Source of the DNA: Amycolatopsis coloradensis
Lineage (GTDB): Bacteria; Actinomycetota; Actinomycetes; Mycobacteriales; Pseudonocardiaceae
NCBI RefSeq assembly: GCF_001953865.1
Contig: NZ_MQUQ01000015.1
Span: forward strand, 480,026 to 544,025
DNA: 64,000 bases
Direction of reading: 5' to 3'
In this document: one piece after another, positions 41,251 through 49,108 of the stretch
Layout of the letters: every line of letters begins with the position of its first letter
Numbering within the stretch: position 1 is the stretch's first letter
The notes under the pieces: generated by a model
Told to the model about the DNA's origin: nothing
Databases searched by the model: none
The model's input: the letters and a program-made list of their open reading frames with translations, nothing else
Translations under genes and position numbers: made by a program

Positions 41251-41894
41251 CCACGGCCACGAACACCAAGACCGACCGCAAGCACACCGCCCTCGACCAG
41301 GTCCGCACCCCGCTGCTCGCCGCCCTCGGCGCCGGGAACCTGGCAGGCCAGGCTGTCGTCGACGCCGTGGCGAAGGCCAAGGAGAAGGTCGTCGAGAGTG
41401 GCGAGGCCGCTCGCAAGAACATCGAAGAGCTCCCGCACGACGTCGAGGGCCTTCGCGAGAAGCTGGACCCGGCCGAGCTGCGCAAGGTCATCGACGAGTA
41501 CACCGAAGCCGCGCTGAAGCTGTACAACAAGCTGGCCGAGTCCGGTGAGCAGGCGTGGGACAAGATCGCCGCGCAGCCGCAGGTCAAGAAGGCCATCGAG
41601 CAGCTCGAGGACGCGACCGCGGACACCCGTGAGCGCATCGACACCGTGCTCGGCAAGGTCACCAAGGGCACCCGCTCGGTGGGCGAGAAGACCGCCCGCA
41701 AGGTCTCCGAGGTCGCCGTCGACATCGCCGGTGAGGTCGAAGAGATCGGCGACGACCTCGCGCACGAGACGCGCTCGGCTTCGCGCAAGGCCGCCAACAA
41801 GACCGCGCCGAAGACCACGCCCCCCGTGCGCCGCACCACCACCAGCCCGGTCGCCAAGAAGCCGGCCACCGCGCCGAAGACGACCGAGAAGTAA
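41247..41894 (+). CDS. hbhA: Heparin-binding haemagglutinin-like protein
   Basis: 215 residues from ATG 41247. Short N-terminus with one hydrophobic patch (PLLAALGAGNLAGQAVVDAV), a long coiled-coil middle (about 45-165) and a Lys/Pro/Ala-rich C-terminus (KAANKTAPKTTPPVRR, VAKKPATAPKTTEK), the heparin-binding feature of mycobacterial HbhA. In non-pathogens such proteins relate to surface or lipid-inclusion functions. Followed by a hairpin terminator at 41915. Confidence 0.9.
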   Translation: MTTATNTKTDRKHTALDQVRTPLLAALGAGNLAGQAVVDAVAKAKEKVVESGEAARKNIEELPHDVEGLREKLDPAELRKVIDEYTEAALKLYNKLAESGEQAWDKIAAQPQVKKAIEQLEDATADTRERIDTVLGKVTKGTRSVGEKTARKVSEVAVDIAGEVEEIGDDLAHETRSASRKAANKTAPKTTPPVRRTTTSPVAKKPATAPKTTEK

Positions 41895-41914
41895 GGTCCG
41901 CGTGAACTCGCACG

Positions 41915-41942
41915 CCCCTGGTACCGGCTTCGGTACCAGGGG
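41915..41942 (+). terminator. Hairpin after hbhA
   Basis: CCCCTGGTACC / GGTACCAGGGG, perfect 11 bp, 6-base loop, 20 bases after the hbhA stop. No U tract. Confidence 0.75.
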
Positions 41943-41979
41943 CCCGGGTCATTCGCCCGGTTTGACGTAAGCTGACTTC

Positions 41980-42273
41980 GTGTTCGTTGCCACCTGGATC
42001 CTCATCGCCATCCACTGGGGCGGCGCACTGACGGGGCTGTTCGCTTTCGTGCACGCGCTGCTGCAGCGTGCGGACGCGTATTCGGCCGCCGATCGCAAGA
42101 CCAAACCCATCTGGATGCTCATCACCGGCGGGTCCACCGTCGTGATGACCTTCTTCGAGTTCTACGGCGGCGGCATGATCCTGTGGCTGCCCGCGCTCGT
42201 CGCGGTCCTGGTCTACCTCGTGGACGTCCGCCCGAAGCTCATCGAGGTCCAGCGCGGAGGCCGCAACTGGTGA
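41980..42273 (+). CDS. DUF2516 small membrane protein
   Basis: 97 residues from GTG 41980; three helices (FVATWILIAIHWGGALTGLF, TKPIWMLITGGSTVVMTFF, MILWLPALVAVLVYLVDVRP). DUF2516 features match Rv0476-type proteins that follow hbhA in mycobacteria. TAAGCT at 41968-41973 suggests a leaderless mRNA. Function unknown. Confidence 0.9.
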   Translation: MFVATWILIAIHWGGALTGLFAFVHALLQRADAYSAADRKTKPIWMLITGGSTVVMTFFEFYGGGMILWLPALVAVLVYLVDVRPKLIEVQRGGRNW

Positions 42274-42286
42274 TTAGGGTGGCGGA

Positions 42287-42841
42287 GTGACTACCTGGAC
42301 CATCGCCGGAAGCCTCACCGTCGTCCCCGCCCTCTCGCGCACGGACCTGCTCGCCGAGCCCGTCGCCAAGGCACTCGCCTCCCTGGCCGATCCGGACGCC
42401 GTCGGCGTCGTCGAGATCGACGCCGAACTGGCCGACACCGCCGCGTTCTGCGAGGCGTACGGCTCCCCGATGTCGGCGTCCGCGAACTGCGTCGTCGTCG
42501 CGGGCAAACGCGCCGGTGAGGTCCGGTTCGCCGCCGCGATGATTCTCGCCACCACCCGCGCCGACGTGAACGGCGTGATCAAACGCCGCCTCGACGTGCG
42601 CAAGGCGTCCTTCGCTCCGATGGACGAGGCCGTCTCGCTCACCGGTATGGAGTACGGCGGTATCACCCCGGTCGGCCTGCCCGACGGCTGGCCGATCCTG
42701 ATCGACCAGCGCGTCGCGGACGAGCCCGAACTGGTCATCGGCAGCGGGATCCGCGGCGGCAAGCTGCTGATCTCGGGCTCGGTCCTCGCCTCCCTGCCCG
42801 GTGCCGAAGTCATCGAAGGTCTCGCGCGCCCCGTCGAGTGA
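42287..42841 (+). CDS. YbaK/EbsC-family protein
   Basis: 184 residues from GTG 42287. YbaK/aminoacyl-tRNA deacylase fold: CVVVAGKRAGEVRFAAAMIL, KASFAPMDEAVSLTGMEYGG, ITPVGLPDGWPILIDQRVAD. In proven members this fold hydrolyses mischarged tRNA. Overlaps the next gene's GTG by 4 bases, so probably co-translated with the lyase homologue. Confidence 0.88.
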   Translation: MTTWTIAGSLTVVPALSRTDLLAEPVAKALASLADPDAVGVVEIDAELADTAAFCEAYGSPMSASANCVVVAGKRAGEVRFAAAMILATTRADVNGVIKRRLDVRKASFAPMDEAVSLTGMEYGGITPVGLPDGWPILIDQRVADEPELVIGSGIRGGKLLISGSVLASLPGAEVIEGLARPVE

Positions 42842-44499
42842 GGCTGTCCACAAAGGACTTCGAACTGGACCCGGCGTTCGAAGCCGAGTCCCTCGAGATC
42901 GACCCCGCGCTGCTGGCGAGGCTCGGCGAGAACCGCGCCCGCGTCCTGGCCGCGCTGGGCGATCGCCCCGTCTACGGCGTGAACACCGGCATGGGGCGGC
43001 TGGCCGGGGTCGCGCTCGGCACGACCGAGGGGTACCAGTGGAACCTGCTGATCGGCCGTGCCGTCGGCGGCCCGCCCTGGCTCTCGGCCCCGGAGGTGCG
43101 CTGGCTCCTGCTGGTGCGCCTGCGGGATCTTCTCGCGCCGGAGGCGGGCGCGAGCCCGGAACTGGTGACGTTCCTCGTCGACCGGTTGAACGAGGGATTC
43201 ACCCCGGCGGTGCCGAGGACGGGACTGGGCAGCGCGGGCGAGATCATCCCGCTGGCGCACGCCTTCCAGACCTTCCTCGGTGTCGGGACCGTGCTGGTCG
43301 ACGGCGTCGAGACGCCCGCGTCGGAGGTGCTGGAGAAGCCGTACGAGCTGGGCCTCAAGGAAGGCGCGACGCTCATCCAGGGCTCGCCGCTGGCCGAGAC
43401 GCTCGCGGCTTTCGCGCTGGCCGAGGTACGGCGGCTGGTGGAATCGCAGACGCTGGCCGCGGCGATCGCGATCGACGTTCTCGGTGCGCCGCAAGCGGTC
43501 TACCGTCCTTCGCTGGCGGGAGACGACGGCGTCCTGCGATCGGTGCTCGCCGAAGTGGGCGCCATGGTCCGCGGTGCGGTCGAGCGGCCGGAAGTCGTCC
43601 AGGCGCCGGTCTCCGTGCGGGTCGCGCCGCGGGCGATCGCCCATCTCACGCGGGTCGCCGACGAACTGGACGAGGCCCTGCGCCGATCGATGCCGACGGA
43701 CTCGCCTGCCTTCCTCGACGGCGGATTCGTGTCCACGACCGGGTTCCACGCCGTCGAACTCGGGCTGCGGATGGACGCGGTGACGGCGGCGCTGGTGCAT
43801 CTCGGCGAGATCGGCGTCCAGCGGACGCACCGGTTGCTGGACGAGCGGTTCAGCGGACTGCCCGCCCAGCTCGCGGTGGATCCGGGGCCGCGGGCGGGAC
43901 TGGTGCCGCTGCACAAACGCGCGGTGGGGGAGCTGCACGCGTTGCGGCGGCTGGCCACGCCCGCGACGCTGGGCTCCGTCGAGACTTCCGCCGGACAGGA
44001 GGACGTGCAGGCGTTCGCCTGGGCGGCCGGGAATCAGCTCCGTGACGCGTGCGCGCGGCTGTTCGCCGTCACGGCTTGTGAGCTGATCGCGGGTTCGCAG
44101 GCGCGGTGGCTGGCGACGGGTGATGGGCCGCCCGGGCTTCGGGCGACGTATGCGCGGCTGCGGGCGTTGGTTCCACCGGTGGTCGTGGATCGGCCGCTGG
44201 GACCGGAAGTGACCGCGCTGATCTCGGCATTAGGAACGGACTTCCGCGCGGGACCGGATCGCCAGCCCGCGCGGAGTCACCCAGCGGGTGATGAGCGCGA
44301 AAACGGCCTCGCACCCCAAAGCCAGCAGGACGACGGCGATCCCGCCCGCCAGGATCTCGCCGTGGCCCGGGTCCCCGAGCGCGAAACCGTCCACAATGTA
44401 CCGTCCGAGCCCGCCGCCGTCGTTGACGATCGCGCCGATCGCGACGGTCGCCACCAGTTGCAGGAACGCGACGCGGGCACCCGCGAGGATGACCGGTGA
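42838..44499 (+). CDS. HAL/PAL-family ammonia-lyase homologue lacking the MIO triad
   Basis: 553 residues from GTG 42838. Family fold clear: PVYGVNTGMGRLAGVALGTT (Tyr46), EIIPLAHAFQTFLGVGTVLV, SVETSAGQEDVQAFA. The Ala-Ser-Gly that cyclises to the MIO cofactor in the GASGDLAPLAH block is Ser-Ala-Gly here (GSAGEIIPLAH, residues 131-141), so normal lyase chemistry is unlikely. The last ~80 residues are antisense to the permease gene (270-base overlap) and probably not native. Active function unknown. Confidence 0.85.
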   Translation: MRLSTKDFELDPAFEAESLEIDPALLARLGENRARVLAALGDRPVYGVNTGMGRLAGVALGTTEGYQWNLLIGRAVGGPPWLSAPEVRWLLLVRLRDLLAPEAGASPELVTFLVDRLNEGFTPAVPRTGLGSAGEIIPLAHAFQTFLGVGTVLVDGVETPASEVLEKPYELGLKEGATLIQGSPLAETLAAFALAEVRRLVESQTLAAAIAIDVLGAPQAVYRPSLAGDDGVLRSVLAEVGAMVRGAVERPEVVQAPVSVRVAPRAIAHLTRVADELDEALRRSMPTDSPAFLDGGFVSTTGFHAVELGLRMDAVTAALVHLGEIGVQRTHRLLDERFSGLPAQLAVDPGPRAGLVPLHKRAVGELHALRRLATPATLGSVETSAGQEDVQAFAWAAGNQLRDACARLFAVTACELIAGSQARWLATGDGPPGLRATYARLRALVPPVVVDRPLGPEVTALISALGTDFRAGPDRQPARSHPAGDERENGLAPQSQQDDGDPARQDLAVARVPERETVHNVPSEPAAVVDDRADRDGRHQLQERDAGTREDDR

Positions 44500-44946
44500 C
44501 GCGAGCGGCAACTCCAGGCGCAGCATGATCTGCCACTCGCGGTAGCCGGTTCCGCGTGCGGCGTCGACGGTCTCCTGCTCCAGCTGGATGACGCCCGCGT
44601 ACGTGTTCGTGAACAACGGCGGCAGCGCCAGCGCGACGAGTGCGAGCATCAGCGGCCAGAACGTCGTGTCGACTTCGAGGCGGGAAGCCAGGAACCAGAA
44701 CAGGATCACCAGCCCGAAGCTGGGGATCGCGCGGCCGATGTTCACCGCGCTCGTCGCGAGGAACTGCGCGCGGCGGTAGTGCGCCAGCCACAGCGCGGCC
44801 GGGATCGTCAGCACGGCCGAGATCGCCAGTGCCAGCAACGAGAACTGGAGATGCTCGACCGTCCGATACGGAACACCCGCCGGGTCGGTCCAGCTCCAGC
44901 GGTTCGGTTCGCCGAACCACTCGATGGTCTGGTCGATGATGCTCAT
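44230..44946 (-). CDS. ABC importer permease, OpuCB/ProW-like (second)
   Basis: 238 residues from ATG 44946, overlapping the other permease's stop (ATGA). Six helices; the EAA-like loop for ATPase contact is ETVDAARGTGYREWQIMLRL then ELPLASPVILAGARVAFLQL. Osmoprotectant (glycine betaine/choline/carnitine) type by similarity with its neighbours. Its 3' end is overlapped by the ammonia-lyase homologue. Confidence 0.9.
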   Translation of the reverse strand: MSIIDQTIEWFGEPNRWSWTDPAGVPYRTVEHLQFSLLALAISAVLTIPAALWLAHYRRAQFLATSAVNIGRAIPSFGLVILFWFLASRLEVDTTFWPLMLALVALALPPLFTNTYAGVIQLEQETVDAARGTGYREWQIMLRLELPLASPVILAGARVAFLQLVATVAIGAIVNDGGGLGRYIVDGFALGDPGHGEILAGGIAVVLLALGCEAVFALITRWVTPRGLAIRSRAEVRS

Positions 44947-45644
44947 CGCGACGCCGCCTTCCGCGACCACGGCGCGAGCGCGCGCCCACCGAGCCACAGC
45001 ACCAGATCCACCACCACGGCGAGCACCACGGACAGCCCGACGCCGACGATGATCGAAGTCGGGTTCGGCGTCGCGGTCTGGATCCCGTTGCGGATGAAGT
45101 ACCCGAGCCCGCCCTTGCCGAGCATGGAAGTCACCGTCACCAGCCCGATCGTGGTCACCGCCGCCACTCGCAGGCCCGCGATCACCACCGGCAGCGCGAG
45201 CGGCAGTTCGACCTGCCACAGCAGCCGCGAGCGCGTGAAACCCATGCCTATCGCGGCTTCGCGGACTTCCTTGGGGACTTGTTCGACGCCGGTGACTATG
45301 TTGCGGATGAGGATGAGCAATGTGTAAGTCGCCAACGGGATGACCGCGGTGGTGAAGGACGTCAAACCGGTGAAGGGCACCAGCACGGCGAAGGCGCCGA
45401 GACTCGGGATGACGTACAGCGAACCGGCCGCGCTCAGCGCGACGACGTAGAACCACCGGCGACGCAACGAAATCACGGAAACACCGACCGAAACCACCAG
45501 GCCGATGGCGAGCGCCACCGCGGTCAGCGTGATGTGCTCGCCGAGCCGCTCGAGGATCTCGTCGAAATGCCGGTCCACCCACCGCCATTCGAACAGCGGC
45601 CGCCCGCCTTGGGCGGGTACGGGAAACACGGAGGAGGCTCGCAC
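44943..45644 (-). CDS. ABC importer permease, OpuCB/ProW-like (first)
   Basis: 233 residues from GTG 45644. Five to six helices, EAA loop VPKEVREAAIGMGFTRSRLL and WQVELPLALPVVIAGLRVAA. Pairs with the second permease and with the divergent solute-binding lipoprotein at 45779. No ATP-binding subunit is encoded in the surroundings, so it must be supplied elsewhere. Confidence 0.9.
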   Translation of the reverse strand: MRASSVFPVPAQGGRPLFEWRWVDRHFDEILERLGEHITLTAVALAIGLVVSVGVSVISLRRRWFYVVALSAAGSLYVIPSLGAFAVLVPFTGLTSFTTAVIPLATYTLLILIRNIVTGVEQVPKEVREAAIGMGFTRSRLLWQVELPLALPVVIAGLRVAAVTTIGLVTVTSMLGKGGLGYFIRNGIQTATPNPTSIIVGVGLSVVLAVVVDLVLWLGGRALAPWSRKAASR

Positions 45645-45778
45645 CGGCCGACCTTACCCCGTTCGGGCGGTTCGATTCCGTTCTCTGAGAGCACACGGGG
45701 CGGAACTCTCAAAATGTGGATTCTGTCGTGACCCGGAGATACTGTCCATTCCTCTGTTCGAGTCATAGGAGTGTGCAC

Positions 45779-46699
45779 GTGCGCTGGACACGGAATGTTC
45801 GAGTGGGCGCGGTGCTCGCCGCCGCCGTCCTCGGTATGACCGCCTGCGGGGGTGGCGACGACGCAGCGGCTCCGGCCGCGCAGGGCAAGGGCGGGGCCCC
45901 GATCGTCGTCGCCTCGTTCAACTTCACCGACAGCCTGGTCCTCGCCGAGCTGTACGCGAACGCGCTGGAGGCCAAGGGTTACCCGATCACTCGCAAGCTG
46001 AACCTCGGTTCGCGCGAGCTGATCTACCCGGCGCTGAAGTCCGGCGAGTTGCAGTTCATCCCCGAGTACCAGGGCGCCGCCATCACCACCGGTTTCGGCA
46101 AGGAGGCCGCGAAGGACGCGGCGGGCGAGCACGAGCAGCTCAAGAAGCTGTTCGAGCCCGAAGGCATCGGCTTGCTGGAGTACTCGCCGGCGGAGGACAA
46201 GAACACCTACATCGTGAAGGCCGACCTCGCCAAGGAGAAGGGCCTCACGAAGATCAGCGACCTGTCCAAGGTCGACAACGTCATCGTCGCGGGCGGTCCG
46301 GAGTGCGAGAAGCGGCTTCCCTGCTTCAAGGGCTTCACCGACGTCTACAAGCTGAAGGCCACCTTCCAGACCGTGCAGGAAGCGGGCCCGCGCGTCGAGC
46401 AGCTGCGGTCCGGGAAGGTCACCGTCATCCCGGTCGACTCGGTGAGCCCGCTCGTCGGCGACCCGCAGTTCGTGGCACTGGAGGACGATCTCGTCATCGT
46501 GCCGACAGAGAACGTCGTGCCCGCGGTGAACAAGAAGGTCCTCGACGAACGCGGTGCCGACTTCGCGGCCGCCGTCAACGCGGTGAGCAAGGCTCTCGAC
46601 ACGGTGCAGCTGCGTGAGCTGAACAAGCGCGTCGACTCGGACGGCGAGAAGCCGGGAGACGTCGCGAAGGACTGGCTGAAGGAGAAGTCCCTCATCTAA
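45779..46699 (+). CDS. Osmoprotectant-type ABC substrate-binding lipoprotein (OpuCC/OsmF-like)
   Basis: 306 residues. GTG 45779 has AGGAG 7 bases upstream and starts the lipoprotein signal directly (lipobox GMTAC, Cys23). Binding-protein core: IVVASFNFTDSLVLAELYAN, SRELIYPALKSGELQFIPEY, KVTVIPVDSVSPLVGDPQF and VVPAVNKKVLDERGADFAAA. Binds a compatible solute such as glycine betaine or choline. Divergent from its two permeases. Confidence 0.92.
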   Translation: MRWTRNVRVGAVLAAAVLGMTACGGGDDAAAPAAQGKGGAPIVVASFNFTDSLVLAELYANALEAKGYPITRKLNLGSRELIYPALKSGELQFIPEYQGAAITTGFGKEAAKDAAGEHEQLKKLFEPEGIGLLEYSPAEDKNTYIVKADLAKEKGLTKISDLSKVDNVIVAGGPECEKRLPCFKGFTDVYKLKATFQTVQEAGPRVEQLRSGKVTVIPVDSVSPLVGDPQFVALEDDLVIVPTENVVPAVNKKVLDERGADFAAAVNAVSKALDTVQLRELNKRVDSDGEKPGDVAKDWLKEKSLI

Positions 46700-46714
46700 T
46701 CCTCCCTCAAGCGA

Positions 46715-46763
46715 GATGAAGGGGCCTTTCCCAGCGAATTCTGCTGTGAAAGGCCCCTTCATC
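46715..46763. repeat. Palindromic repeat family C, copy 2
   Basis: Perfect 16-bp arms, GATGAAGGGGCCTTTC (46715-46730) and its inverse (46748-46763), 17-base loop, starting 16 bases after the binding-protein stop. May terminate that gene. Confidence 0.88.
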
Positions 46764-46850
46764 GCAGCGGCAGGAGGGTCGCCCGTGCCGGACGCGAGGC
46801 CCGGTGGAATCGTGGGCGCTGTCGTTGCACCACGGGTGAAAGGGAGTGGG

Positions 46851-47285
46851 ATGGGAAAGGTCACGGCCATCGCGGAGCGCACCATCGAGGCGCCGGCCGA
46901 CAAGGTCAGGGCGCTCGTCGCCGACTACGCCGAAACCCGGCCGAAGTTGCTGACGGAGCACTACCGCGACTACGAGGTCACCGAAGGCGGCGTCGGCGCG
47001 GGCACGAAGGCGAGCTGGAAGCTGCAAGCGACGTCGAAGCGCGTGCGTGACGTCGCCGCGACGGTGTCCGAGCCGTCCGAAGGGACCCTCGTCGAGACCG
47101 ACGCGAACTCCAGCATGGTCACCACCTGGACCGTCCGCGAGGTGCCGGACGGCAGCCTCGTCCGGATCGAGACGACCTGGGACGGCGCGGGCGGCATCGG
47201 CGGCTTCTTCGAGAAGGCTTTCGCGCCCGGTGGCCTCAAGCGGATCTACGAGGGAGTTCTCGGCAAGCTCGCCGAGGTCGTGTAG
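46851..47285 (+). CDS. SRPBCC (polyketide cyclase/START-like) protein
   Basis: 144 residues from ATG 46851 (GGGAG upstream). SRPBCC fold: AERTIEAPADKVRALVADYA, HYRDYEVTEGGVGAGTKASW, TWTVREVPDGSLVRIETTWD, and a C-terminal helix (LKRIYEGVLGKLAEVV) covering a hydrophobic cavity. Ligand unknown. Confidence 0.9.
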   Translation: MGKVTAIAERTIEAPADKVRALVADYAETRPKLLTEHYRDYEVTEGGVGAGTKASWKLQATSKRVRDVAATVSEPSEGTLVETDANSSMVTTWTVREVPDGSLVRIETTWDGAGGIGGFFEKAFAPGGLKRIYEGVLGKLAEVV

Positions 47286-47389
47286 TGCTCGCCACAATCG
47301 GAATGGTCGCCCCGGTTAGCCTGTTGTACCCGTCGTGAATACGGGGCGATCGCCCCGCTTGTGGTTCGCAACAGACTTGGAGTTACCTC

Positions 47390-48388
47390 GTGAACGCAAC
47401 CGAGATCCGGCTCTCCTCCCGTCCCCACGGTGTCCCGACGCTCGAGAACTTCGAGATCGCGGACGTCGAGATCCCGACCCCGGGCGAGGGCGAGATCCTG
47501 GTCCGCAACCAGGTGCTGAGCGTGGACCCGTACATGCGCGGCCGGATGAGCGACGCGAAGTCCTACGCCGAGCCGTACGAGGTCGGCAAGGTCATGCACG
47601 GCGGCGCCGTCGGTGAAGTGCTCGAATCCACCGTGGACGACTTCGAACCGGGCGACCTCGTGCTGCACGGCCTCGGCTGGCGTTCCCACGCCGTCGTCGC
47701 CGCCGAGCACGCGGTGAAGGTGGACCCCGAGGCCGCGCCGATCACGGCGTACCTCGGCGTCCTCGGCATGACCGGGCTCACCGCGTACGCCGGACTGCTC
47801 GACGTCGCGGAGTTCAAAGAGGGCGACACCGTCTTCGTGTCCGGCGCGGCCGGTGCGGTCGGATCCGTCGTCGGCCAGCTGGCGAAGCTGAAGGGCGCGA
47901 AGCGGGTCATCGGCAGTGCCGGCACGGACGACAAGGTCAAGTGGGTGACCGACGAGCTGGGCTTCGACGCGGCGTTCAACTACAAGGACGCCCCGGTCAT
48001 CGAGCAGCTGCGCGCGGCGGCACCCGAGGGTATCGACGTGTACTTCGACAACGTCGGCGGCGAGCACCTCGAAGCGGCCATCGACTCGATCAACCTGCAC
48101 GGCCGGATGGCGATCTGCGGGATGATCTCGGTCTACAACAACACCGAACCGGCCGCGGCGCCGCGCAACCTCGCGTCGATCATCGCGAAGCGGTTCACCA
48201 TGCGCGGCATGCTCGTCGGCGACCACTTCGCGCTACAGCCGCGGTTCGTCAAGGAGGTCGCGCCGCTGGTCGCCTCGGGCGAACTCAAGTACTCCGAGAC
48301 CATCGTGGACGGTATCCGCAACGCTCCGCAGGCCTTCCTGGACCTGCTGGGCGGCGCGAACACCGGCAAGATGCTGGTCCGCGTCTGA
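47390..48388 (+). CDS. NADP-dependent medium-chain oxidoreductase (CurA/LTB4DH-like)
   Basis: 332 residues from GTG 47390 with GGAG 7 bases upstream. Zinc-free MDR family: LVRNQVLSVDPYMRGRMSDA, GMTGLTAYAGLLDVAEFKEG, nucleotide loop VFVSGAAGAVGSVVGQLAKL, and VYFDNVGGEHLEAAI. Reduces conjugated double bonds of enones with NADPH. Natural substrate unknown. Confidence 0.93.
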   Translation: MNATEIRLSSRPHGVPTLENFEIADVEIPTPGEGEILVRNQVLSVDPYMRGRMSDAKSYAEPYEVGKVMHGGAVGEVLESTVDDFEPGDLVLHGLGWRSHAVVAAEHAVKVDPEAAPITAYLGVLGMTGLTAYAGLLDVAEFKEGDTVFVSGAAGAVGSVVGQLAKLKGAKRVIGSAGTDDKVKWVTDELGFDAAFNYKDAPVIEQLRAAAPEGIDVYFDNVGGEHLEAAIDSINLHGRMAICGMISVYNNTEPAAAPRNLASIIAKRFTMRGMLVGDHFALQPRFVKEVAPLVASGELKYSETIVDGIRNAPQAFLDLLGGANTGKMLVRV

Positions 48389-48399
48389 GCGTCGCCGAT

Positions 48400-48452
48400 G
48401 TTATGAAAGGTCCGTTCATAACAAATCCTGTTATGAACGGACCGTTCATAAC
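48400..48452. repeat. Palindromic repeat family C, copy 3 (double)
   Basis: Two adjacent near-identical palindromes of 23 bases (48400-48422 and 48430-48452), each GTTATGAA-N7-TTCATAAC; the second has perfect 11-bp arms around one base. They can fold separately or pair together as one 22-of-23-bp hairpin. Lies in the 76-base gap between convergent genes. Confidence 0.9.
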
Positions 48453-48464
48453 ACTCCCCACGAC

Positions 48465-49094
48465 TCAGTACTGCGTCGTGAGGGCGCCCTCGGTCAGCGC
48501 CGCGTCCAGCGCCTCCGCCGTGACGTCCAGCCTCATCTGGTCGCGGAATATCCGGCCGGCGCTCGGGATACCGGAGCGGTCCGGCCAGGTCTCCGGCTTC
48601 CACAGCGCGGACCGGAGGAAGGCCTTGGCGCAGTGCAGGTACAGCTCCTGGACCTCGAGCATGATCGCCAGCGACGGCCGCTTTCCCTTGACCACGAGGT
48701 CGTCGAAGAACGGCGCGTCCGCGACCAGTTTCGCGCGGCCGTTGATCCGCAGCGTCTCGTTCATGCCCGGCACCAGGAACAACAGCCCCGCGTGCGGGTT
48801 CTCGAGGATGTTGGTCTGGCTGTCCAGCAGCTTGTTGCCGGGCCGGTCGGCCAGTACCAGCGTCTTCTCGTCGAGCACCAGCACCGAACCGGCCGGGTCG
48901 CCACGCGGGGAGACGTCGCAGGTCCCGTCGGACGAGGCCGTCGCCAGCAGATAGAACGGCGAGTGCTCGATCACCGTGCGCGCGTGCGGGTCGATGCAGG
49001 GGCGGATCTTCCCCTTCGTCCGCTCCATCGGGTGGCCGAGGTGCTCGCGCAGCGCCTCGTGCGTCTCGATCACCTTGATCTCTGAAATCCCCAT
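48465..49094 (-). CDS. Pyridoxamine 5'-phosphate oxidase-fold flavin protein
   Basis: 209 residues. Split-barrel FMN-binding fold: IEHSPFYLLATASSDGTCDV, SPRGDPAGSVLVLDEKTLVL, LADRPGNKLLDSQTNILENP, AGLLFLVPGMNETLRINGRA. Belongs to the group of F420/FMN-type general-stress proteins rather than PdxH, as the PNP-oxidase C-terminal motif is missing. Substrate unknown. Confidence 0.88.
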   Translation of the reverse strand: MGISEIKVIETHEALREHLGHPMERTKGKIRPCIDPHARTVIEHSPFYLLATASSDGTCDVSPRGDPAGSVLVLDEKTLVLADRPGNKLLDSQTNILENPHAGLLFLVPGMNETLRINGRAKLVADAPFFDDLVVKGKRPSLAIMLEVQELYLHCAKAFLRSALWKPETWPDRSGIPSAGRIFRDQMRLDVTAEALDAALTEGALTTQY

Positions 49095-49108
49095 GCCTCA
49101 GTGAACCA

